This document shows positions 1-10,353 of a stretch of 13,936 nt of DNA, in pieces; position 1 is the stretch's first letter, and each line of letters begins with the position of its first letter. The position numbers and the translations under genes were made by a program. The notes beneath the pieces were generated by a model, which did not search any database, was not told where the DNA came from, and saw only the letters and a list, made by a program, of their open reading frames with translations. Source of the stretch: Bondarzewia mesenterica (taxonomy: Eukaryota; Basidiomycota; Agaricomycetes; Russulales; Bondarzewiaceae); contig SGPL01000724.1 of NCBI GenBank assembly GCA_004802705.1, forward strand, positions 1-13,936. The letters run 5' to 3'.

Positions 1-366
1 ATGTTCTATTTGAGAGAGTGTTAGTTAGTGACATTGTATGCCTGCCCTGGAGAGTGAGCATCAATGTCTTTGGATGGACGTACTAGCAGTTGAGTAACGA
101 AGGGATGGGGCTGAATGCCAGCGGTAAAAGGCCGCATGCTCGTCCGCGCATCCGTTCCACACATCTCCCCCATCTCTCGCTCAATACTCTCGCCAGAAGT
201 TGTATACGTTTGTCGGATGTTCAAAGTCTCGAGACGGACTAGAAAAAAGACAACCAGAACTTACCACAAGGTGCAGCGCGGTGCGCTCGACAGTTTTGAT
301 GAAAGAGAGACATAGAAGTATGTAAGCGTCGCATTCAGCACTTCTGATGCGGACTATGAAATACAA
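1..366 (-). other. possible edge of an unidentified spliced gene
   Basis: On the minus strand there is a chain of splice-like signals. An open stretch ends at 265 before a GTAAGT donor (264-259). A second open stretch runs from about 186-188 down to 84 and ends at a GTACGT donor (83-78). Below it lies a CTAAC-type branch motif and an AATAG acceptor near position 6. The implied introns (about 76 and 78 nt) have the size normal for this window. The second stretch reads IEREMGEMCGTDARTS and later QPHPFVTQLL. I do not recognise the protein. It could equally be a spliced untranslated leader or a non-coding RNA, and the gene body would lie left of the window. Confidence 0.22.
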
Positions 367-798
367 CGTTCGCAGTATATTAATTGAATCGTAGCACTGA
401 AGGTTACGGGGTCTTATGCTCTACGGCATTGTCCGGAACAAACAAATACCATATATAGGCCATTAGGTAAGGATTTTTGTAGCTGGTCCGTCTCGGATTC
501 CATACCATCGCGCCCGCTATCTGTGCAACCCCTTGTTAGATACCACGCGTGTGTACTTGGCCATGGTCGATTGAAAGAGAACGTAGGAGAACGTACGGCA
601 AAGTACTGGCAAAGTGCCACAGAATTCCAGCACGTGATAATTCTGCCAGGCAACTTACAGTTTTGTCAGAGCCTAGAGGCAGTGAGTCGTACTGATCTAG
701 TCTCCCACAGGCAGCTCTGATTTATTTACTTATACTGCGTGCCTCCAGATATCCATACCTGACCATTGACCCGTAGATCCCGTCGTCGCGAGCGACAA
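367..798. other. intergenic region upstream of PPE1
   Basis: No convincing coding exon on either strand. It includes a CACGTG E-box core at 631-636 and a minus-strand GTAAGT-like site near 657. The last part is the presumed promoter and leader of PPE1. I see no clear TATA element in the expected place. Confidence 0.4.
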
Positions 799-2589
799 AT
801 GTCGGACCTATATCGCTCTGCTATGCAAGCTAGGATTGCCAAACTTCCACATTTGCCCATCGATGCGAGCGAGAGTGATGAGCAAGAGGAAGCGGCCGAC
901 TCTATCAGCTCCCTTCCGAGCTCAATGGGTCCACCACGGTAAGACTATCTATTCAAGCATCTGGTCATTCATCTTGGTCCGGTCATTGACGTGTTCGCCG
1001 CTGTTCGCCGATGCACTCATAGCCATAGACCCCGACGGGAGCCCAACCCCGCTCTCTCGCCGATTTCAGCTTCTTCATACTTCACAGAGGCGCTCCAGAT
1101 TTCCGTGCCGGCCTCACAGCTCGATGCGCGCGTCTACTACACGCCTCCACGCGTTGCGCAGGGCGAAGGAACGGGCACCATCATGGTCTGCCACCATGGC
1201 GCTGGGTTTTCGGGGCTAAGCTTCGCGTGTTTTGCGAAGCAGGTCACCGAGATCACTGCCGGAGAGTGCGGTGTGATGTCTATCGACGCAAGAAGACATG
1301 GTATGCTCTCAATTCCGTCGTATAGGGCTATTGAACTCTTGAACTCTTAACTCCCATGGACCTTCGATGGTTCATTGTTGTCTGCCACCATCTCGGCGAC
1401 GGGTGGTGCAGCAGCAGCCTATTTGTTTGAGTGTTGATAAGAGGGACTATCAGTCTCTCTGCATGAATTGAATAGCCCATAGCCCATGTATGAAATGCGC
1501 AAATTACTGAAACGTTCCCAATCTAACAAAGGGAAGACAAGACCAACGGGTGGTTCCGACCAGGACCTGTCCATAGATGTTTTGGTTTCCGACCTGGTGA
1601 ATCTTTTGCAGATAGTTTTTCCTGATCCTGCTCTGGCGCCCTCGTTCGTTGTATGTATCTGTGTTTCATAAATTTTCATCCGCGTTCTGAGATTGTGACC
1701 ATTCAGCTCGTAGGACATAGCATGGGTGGTGCCGTCATCGTGCATGCGTGCCCTCGCCTCCTCGAACGAAAATACAAAATCGGAGGGGTAGCAGTGCTTG
1801 ACGTCGTCGAAGGTATTTTGAAGAATTTCTTTCTTTCTTTCTTTCACCTTTTTCATTCGACGCGATTCCGCGCAATAGGTTCCGCAATTGAAGCTCTTCC
1901 ACACATGCCTGTCGTTCTCAACTCTCGACCTCAGGGTTTTGGCAGTGTTGAAGAAGCTATAGAATGGCAGTATGTCTTTTTCTTTCTCAGATATCTCCCT
2001 CGTGTTGTCACTTTTCCTGATATCAATCTCCTCGTAGCGTTACCGCAAACCAAATCCGCAATCCCATATCAGCTCGCATCTCTGTACCCTCTCTGATTAT
2101 CGAAGCTCCGCCAGACCCACGGAAGCTTCGCTCACACCCATACACATGGCGGACACCTCTCGGCTCAACTGGACAATATTGGGAGAGTACGTCCGATTTT
2201 TCCTTAGCCGTGTACACTGTCAAGAAAAGTGGTCATCTGTCTAAGCAGGTGCTGATATGTTGCATTGATAGGCTGGTTCCGTGGCCTGTCCACCTCCTTC
2301 CTCAACGCGCGCACTGCTCGCTTGCTCGTGCTCGCGGGCACTGACCGTCTTGACAAGGAGCTCATGATCGGGCAGATGCAGGGCAAGTTCCAGATGGTCG
2401 TAGTCCCAGGCACGGGACACATGTTGCATGAAGTACGTCGAGTTCTTGCCGCCTCACGGAGGAGTCAGTAGTCCCGGCTGACCAGAACCTCAACAGGACG
2501 ATCCGGTCAAACTGGCCGAAACGCTCGTCGCATTTTGGAGGCGCAACGAACGTGTCGTAGTTGGCGTGAAGAAAGTTGGTGAATTGTGA
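799..2589 (+). CDS. PPE1: protein phosphatase methylesterase 1 (PP2A demethylase)
   Basis: Serine hydrolase of the alpha/beta-hydrolase fold that removes the methyl ester from the C-terminal leucine of the PP2A catalytic subunit, and so controls PP2A holoenzyme assembly. Exons: 799-938, 1023-1300, 1532-1650, 1707-1812, 1879-1969, 2038-2186, 2272-2432, 2497-2589; all joins are in phase and total 378 aa (human PME-1 has 386). Visible motifs are SYF near the start of the core, HHGAGFSG (oxyanion region), the nucleophile elbow LVGHSMGGA with Ser184, LDVVEG with Asp211, then [17 protein letters not shown] and GHMLHE with His344. These match the known Ser-Asp-His triad. The large acidic insert of human PME-1 before PYTWR is much shorter here. 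The start is the first ATG of an acidic leader ([10 protein letters not shown]). Intron 2 is unusually long at 231 nt. The gene converges with RIX7, about 120 nt away. Confidence 0.95.
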
Positions 2590-2712
2590 TCTCTCTCCCT
2601 GTAGCATCGAGACGATGGAGATCAATCTGTATTGTATCGCGCATTGCATTGTACTTTTTGGGCATATACTGTATACATAATACCTCTCTCCTTCCGCACA
2701 AGAAAAATGAGA
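2590..2712. other. short convergent 3' region between PPE1 and RIX7
   Basis: The 123 nt between the two stop codons must hold both 3' ends. An AT-rich stretch around 2640-2690 (GTACTTTTTGGGCATATACTG and following) is a plausible place for polyadenylation on either strand. The two transcripts probably overlap at their ends. Confidence 0.4.
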
Positions 2713-5316
<2,604 letters not shown>

Positions 5317-5742
5317 CTACCTGACTGCTTGTGAGTATGGAAAACCCCGATTTGCGATGAGAAACGCACAGAAACGAACTCCATCGTAGAAGCAATTGTT
5401 AAGTTTTTGAACGCCCCGTTTGGCTCTACCGGTCCTTCGTCTGCTGAGGTAGCTGGAGTTGAATGGAAAGTGTGTGGAAGAGACGAGACAGACTGTTGGA
5501 CTTGAAGACAGCAACAATTTTTGATGACTTGCCTGTTTAGGAGACGCTGCTTGACCCCGCAGTCCCGGCCCGTTCGGGACAAACGGAAGGTTTCCAACTT
5601 GAACACCTTGAGAACTTGAGCCTAACACCAGCAACTGAGAACAAAAAAAAAACAGCAATTGCATCAAACAGAGACATAAAAATATGCAGTGTCATACTCT
5701 AGAGTAAATGTCCTTCCGCCAAAATCCATGTAAGTATGCCAT
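5317..5742 (-). other. RIX7: unresolved 5' exons of RIX7
   Basis: Between the tag acceptor at 5318-5317 and the stop of the next gene (5770) there should be the RIX7 start. An exon ending at 5370 (frame reading ADEGPVEPNGAFKN, then TIASTMEFVS) before a GTGCGT donor joins in phase 0 to 5316 across a 53-nt intron. Further upstream a frame reading QVGNLPFVPNGPGLRGQ ends at CAG followed by GCAAGT, a classical GC-type donor; its downstream partner is unclear. A TTTTTTTTTGTTCTCAG acceptor lies near 5640-5625. An ATG at 5742 followed by 15 codons and a GTATGA donor is one possible first exon. All of these are inference. The family N-terminal nucleolar domain is not recognisable in any frame. Confidence 0.35.
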
Positions 5743-5769
5743 GAGCAACCGCCATATGCATCTTCTTTG

Positions 5770-8700
5770 CTAAAATCCCGCTATCCGCGTACTTCGCCTC
5801 ACCTTCCCCACTTGTGTCTTTCCCTTTCCCTTCCCCTTCGGCCCCGTTCCGGCTTCCAAAGTCTCCTTCCCATCCATGCTCTCCCCACTGTTTCCCAACA
5901 GCTTCATCAGCCTTTTCTGCTCCGCCAGCTGCCCAGGATCCTCGTATGTGACCATGACACTCGCCTCCATCGAGACGCCCGCGCCGGCAAGAACCGCGAT
6001 ATCGTCGCACTCATACGACACCATCGCTGGATCGTACCTATCAACGTTCATATCTTGAAGGGAATCGGCATGCTCGTGCGGCACTATGTTCTTTCCAGTA
6101 TCCGAGTTCTGACGCGATTGCGGCTATGAAGCGTCAAGGTCAAAATGTCCGGAGAAGAACAGGGCACGAATAACGCACCTTTGGATCGGGGCCTTGGCCT
6201 CTTGACTCCGCGCACATGTCCGCTCGCACCATCCACATCCTCAGCCGATGTCCGCTTTCCCAAAAGTGTCGTCAAGCTCTCCTGCAGCGCGCGCGCGGCC
6301 TCGCTCGACACTCCCCCCATCTGCATCTGCGCCGGGCCATTCCCTCTCATGCCCAGAACGGAGGGAAGCTTCATTGGTGAAGGTGTAGACGATGATGGGA
6401 CTCTCTCTTCTTCGGGCTGCTTCTGGGTAGGGACAAGACAACGATCAGTATTAGAGTTGAGATTTGGGTGAAGAATGGGGCGAGGGAGAACGCCACTGTC
6501 GGCTGTGGATGAGGGTACTGTTGGTGAGTAGGATCGGGAGCGGGGGGCGGATGGCGAACGGCTGGGTGGAGGTGATGATGCCATCGTAAGGTCTGCCGCG
6601 TCTGGGCATCCGGCAAGAAGTAATTTGGGGCGTCCAAAGGATATAGCTTCAGGATCGTCTTGCGGCTGTACGGGTAGAGGCAAAGGTGAGGCTGCCCCTA
6701 ATGTGAGCCGTGACTGAGATGCAGGTTTAGAGATTGTTTGACCAGCAATGTTGGGCAAGTAGGCTTGGGAGTCTGGATGCATGAAAAATCAGAGGATGCA
6801 TGCCGGCCTCTTCGATAGTTCTCACCATTGGTGATATCCATCATCCCAATGTCCTCCTTCGCCCTTCCTTTCCCTTTCAAATCGATCGGTGCATCCACGA
6901 TGAGATAATCAAATATGGGTGGGATGATACCCGTTCTCGCGGCCTCGTCCAACCACCTCCCGACAACTATTGGCGTGCCCCACTCCCTTGCCTTCTCAAA
7001 TTTGGCACCTTTCGCCGAGGGACACAACAGATGGGTAGACGCCCGGCTAAACGTTGGAGCATGTGTGATACCTGCGAACCGCATTCCAAAATGCCATCAA
7101 CAAAAATTCCAACGACGAAAGGAAAATTCGCAAACCCAACGCCCTGCTCAGTCTTTTCACCCACATATCCTCTGCGACGTCGAGTCCAGAAGGACTCATC
7201 GTGACCGCCTCCGCGCCCGCCACAGGCGTCTGGATCCTGAGCGGGACGAACGTGACATGTTCCTCCGGCGCACACACCCGTTCGCGCGCCAGACACCCTT
7301 CCAACCAACACTCCGTCCTATACTTTCCTCGCAAGATATCGTCCGGTTCTTCTCGGAACAGCTTGCTCCCACTAAATGGCGAGCCATCCGAAATCAACAC
7401 TCACACAATCGCAGGAAAGCTTGATCCAGAAAGTGAAAGGTGAGAAACGTACCTCACGAGACGAACGAGGATAAAATCCACATCATCCACATCATCGTCT
7501 TCCTGCCCATCGACCCATCGACCTCCACACCCCTCCACCGCCTCTCGCACACTCGCACACCACGCCTCTCCCCGCGCCCTAAATCTCATCCCCTCGAACA
7601 CCTGCGCGGACGGCCCAGCGCCGCCGCCCGCATCCTTCGTCTGTGAAGCTGTACGTGGAGCGATAGCAAAGGTCGACGCGCTTTTCCGGAACGGTTGTCT
7701 TGAGGGCACGGCATCTACACGACTCGGCGCGAACGAGTGCGTGCGCGTGAATGTGCGGAGCGCGCTGTGCGACTTTGGCTCGTCCCCTTCGCCCATCTCA
7801 ATGGCAGGCATGATGGCCTTCCCTTTGCCTTTGTCCTTCTTCACTGCTTGCTCACTTCCCTCATCAGCTCCACCCGTCCTGACAAGCTGTCCGCCCACAC
7901 GTTTGTACCCTCTCGAGCCCAAAAGGCTTTCCCATACCTGCAAAGTGATGGTTGGTACTCGGCGCGCGTTTGCAATTTCTTCTTCCTCCGTATCGTCTTG
8001 AGCGTTAAGATTCGAATTTGAATTGGGGATGGAGATGGGTTCATCGGACGTTGTGCGCGACGTTTCGACGATGGCGATCGGTGTCGGTGGGACTTCGGGT
8101 ACTTGTTTGCGTTCCGGGCGCGGGTGCTCAACTTTATAGCCTTTCTCGTCAAACCTACCTGTTATTCAGGCATAATCGTCAACAAGGTTCCGTACAAAAA
8201 ATAAATGCGGATACTGATATATGAGAACGTCGGACGAGAAAGAAAAATCCGGAAAGCATAAAGCAAATCACAACACGCACCACCAAACTCCAACGAATCC
8301 CAGAACCATTCCTCCCACACAAGCCGGATACTTGCCTCGCCTCGCGCATTGAACTTCCGCGCGTACCGCATTTTGTCCGTCTCCTCATCACCCGAGCACA
8401 GGAGGTGCGTAACGCGCACGGGCCGCTCGATGTTCTTAACGTAGATGCCTTCTTTCTGGGTCAGCAGTCGATTGATCTCGGTACGTCGCGCAACATCTTC
8501 AATCCCGGAGAGGGAGAGGATGACGCCGGTGAATGTGGGAAGTCGGTGTTGCTCGATGCTCTGGTGAAAGAGAATCAGAGCCTATCTCCAACGCGAACAT
8601 AGGGTGGATGGATGAACGCACATCTTCGATAACAACGTCGTCGCCACGTTGCCAAACCTTGAAGCTCTCAAAGATCCAGGACGGTTTCATTATTGGTATT

Positions 8701-9217
8701 TTGCGACTCAACGCACACTGAAAAGAGCATGAGCAGAGCTGACACGTGCCGGGAGGAGATGCCATACACTCACCATGTACTTCGCACCACCGTGATCATC
8801 CGCAATGAGATGTGTCACCCTGTCCGTAAAATCTGAAGTCGTGTCCGCGCCCATCTCCCCCGCCTTGGCAAACAACGAAGACTGAAACCGTAGACTCAAC
8901 TCAAGACGCGCTCGCACCCGATGTACTGACCCCTCACCTTGTCTACACCAGTGGCACATAGGGTTACACCCTTTAAAGGCCGCGGACAGCTATCAATGAA
9001 GCTACAGTCAACCTCAGCACCCGGAGGGGACGAGTCTCGGGCGGGCGGAGAAGTGCGATTCCGTCGAGAGGACGAAGACGCTTGCGGCTGCGCTGGCCGT
9101 AGTTTGACGTTAGTAACCTGGGAAAAATAGCATTGACCGTATAATTATTGTGCCGATCATGTTAAGTAGGAAGGCGCGACGCGCCTTGTGTGATTTATTC
9201 GAACGTCGTGAAGCCAT
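5770..9217 (-). CDS. RAD4: four-BRCT replication/checkpoint scaffold (Rad4/Cut5/Dpb11/TopBP1 family)
   Basis: Nuclear scaffold that, in this family, binds phosphorylated partners to start replication and to activate the ATR-type checkpoint kinase. Exons: 9217 to 9205 or 9181, 9092-8938, 8881-8774, 8717-8622, 8560-8281, 8158-7453, 7371-7136, 7071-6826, 6772-6179, 6083-5770. Phases fit and give 915 or 923 aa. BRCT1: GVTLCATGVDK, DRVTHLIADDHGGAKYM, KPSWIFESFKVWQRGDD. BRCT2: FTGVILSLSGIED, RVTHLLCSGDE, WEEWFWDSLEFGGRFDE. A linker of about 170 residues follows. BRCT3: QVFEGMRFRA and KYRTECWLEGCL. BRCT4: VTMSPSGLD, STHLLCPSAKGAKFEKA, GTPIVVGRWLDEAARTG. The Ser/Pro-rich tail has MVTYEDPGQLAEQKRLM and ends RRSTRIAGF. 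The paired BRCT1-2 and BRCT3-4 arrangement is that of fission yeast Rad4. Exon 1 and the last intron are the least certain parts. The gene diverges from uL30m. Confidence 0.92.
9171..9187. repeat. perfect 17-bp GC-rich palindrome
   Basis: AAGGCGCG and CGCGCCTT are exact inverted copies around a single central A. It lies about 30 nt downstream of the proposed BRCT scaffold ATG, in exon 1 or intron 1 depending on the donor chosen. It contains an ACGCG core on one strand. It could be a regulatory site or a hairpin in the leader transcript, or chance. Confidence 0.6.
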
Positions 9218-9542
9218 GTTAGACAAGAATTCCGGTTGTGCCTACAAAACCAAAAATATTCCAGTAGATGTATGCAGATTAAAATGGCGCAGGTCGGTGT
9301 ATTAATTGGTTACGGTAGATAAACCAACCCAGATGTGCAATGCAAGAAAGGCTGAAGGCAGTCGGAAAACACAGACAAAACAAAAACACGACGATGAACG
9401 ACCGCGTACGGTCACGTGGGACCGTGTCGTGGAGACCCCGGAGCACTGCTCACGAAAATTACACAAAATCATGATCACACACTGTCACAAGCATAGGCTG
9501 TCACAAACGGTCAGAACTCAAGCTTGCTCGTCGACGCGCTCG
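9218..9542. promoter_or_regulatory. divergent promoter region, BRCT scaffold / uL30m
   Basis: About 325 nt between the proposed start codons of two divergent genes. It carries a CACGTG E-box core at 9413-9418 and two direct copies of CTGTCACAA at 9482-9490 and 9498-9506, 16 nt apart, just upstream of the uL30m start. An open frame runs through the right part from 9306 but its residues do not look like a conserved protein. No clear TATA box was found. Confidence 0.4.
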
Positions 9543-9989
9543 ATGACAACCATGGCTTCGGCACTCCTGGCTGCACAGCGTCGCGCCGTACTGGCAGCAA
9601 AAATGCATTTCCTCCCACCAGTGCGCTTGTTCGCCACCCAAGCCCCTTCCCCAGCAAACCCTTCATCCTCGTCCTCGTCCTCGTCCACCCCGTCCTCCAC
9701 CACCGCAGAGCCCAACACGCACTTCCGCATCACCTCCCGGCGCTCCGCCATCTCCCTCCCTGCCCACATCAAGGGCACGCTGGTCTCTCTCGGCATTCAC
9801 CGCCGCATGCAGACCGTCTACCACCGGCACACCCCCGAGACCGCCGGAAAAATCCTCGCCGTCAAGGAGCTCGTCGAGGTTGAGAACGTGCCTGCGAGCG
9901 CCGTGCGCGACAAGACGGAGCAGCGGAGGGAGAGGAAGGTACCTAGAGGCTTTGTTGTCGTGCGGTCGAAGCTGAATAGTCTGGCTTGA
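9543..9989 (+). CDS. MRPL33: mitochondrial large-subunit ribosomal protein uL30m
   Basis: Structural protein of the mitochondrial 54S ribosomal subunit, homologous to bacterial L30 and yeast Mrpl33. It is a single exon of 148 aa from the ATG at 9543; an in-frame ATG at 9552 (MASALLAAQRR) would give 145 aa. The first 30 residues are basic and hydroxylated with no acids, ending VRLFATQ, as expected for a mitochondrial presequence. An eight-serine run at 41-48 and a Thr/Ser/Pro linker follow. The L30 core is about 60-115: HFRITSRRSAISLP, then HIKGTLVSLGIHRRMQTVYHR, then AAGKILAVKEL-type ending VKELVEVENVP. A basic tail (EQRRERKVPRGF) extends beyond the bacterial length. It is the only gene here without introns in its coding part. 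Confidence 0.9.
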   Translation: MTTMASALLAAQRRAVLAAKMHFLPPVRLFATQAPSPANPSSSSSSSSTPSSTTAEPNTHFRITSRRSAISLPAHIKGTLVSLGIHRRMQTVYHRHTPETAGKILAVKELVEVENVPASAVRDKTEQRRERKVPRGFVVVRSKLNSLA

Positions 9990-10353
9990 TGGTGACCGGT
10001 AAGTCTTTCTTGTGCTTAGTGCTATGGCTTCAAATTATTCGAGCTTACCGGGAAACCTTCAGACATCTACATTTGTATTATCAGCCATCTAATCACATTT
10101 TCACTTCGGCCTCTTCTTGTACTGCGTTTGAGTGGTCATTTCTGCTCAGCCCATCACATTGACATTTCCTCTGACTTGCCTGGCGAGCTCGTATTGTGCT
10201 GACCACAAGCCAGATTAAGCAGTCATGGATAGCAAGTCCAAACGCAGAATCCTCGAAATCAGGGTATAATATTTTGAACGCTCGAAATCATCCTAAACCA
10301 TCCCAAAGGAAGTCCATATTCTACCTTAACCGCAAAGAAAGCATCCACACCCT
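9990..10353. other. convergent intergenic region, uL30m / GUP1
   Basis: No coding exon recognised. Nine nt after the uL30m stop there is a GTAAGT donor (9999) and a plausible CAG acceptor at 10060-10062, so a 64-nt intron in the 3' untranslated region is possible. The remainder is moderately AT-rich and must contain the 3' ends of both genes. Confidence 0.4.

Noticed and set aside
1419..1904. 161-codon open frame on the minus strand
   Set aside because: It lies antisense to PPE1 exons 3 and 4, including the GHSMGGA exon, and shows no family motif; it is a shadow.
5699..6010. 103-codon open frame on the minus strand
   Set aside because: It overlaps the last BRCT scaffold exon in another frame. 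The frame ending RRSTRIAGF at 5770 carries the conserved VTYEDPGQ segment instead.
9306..9542. Upstream extension of the uL30m frame
   Set aside because: The frame is open to 9306 but the residues are low-quality (Lys/Thr/His-rich) and would bury the mitochondrial presequence. The ATG at 9543 or 9552 is preferred.
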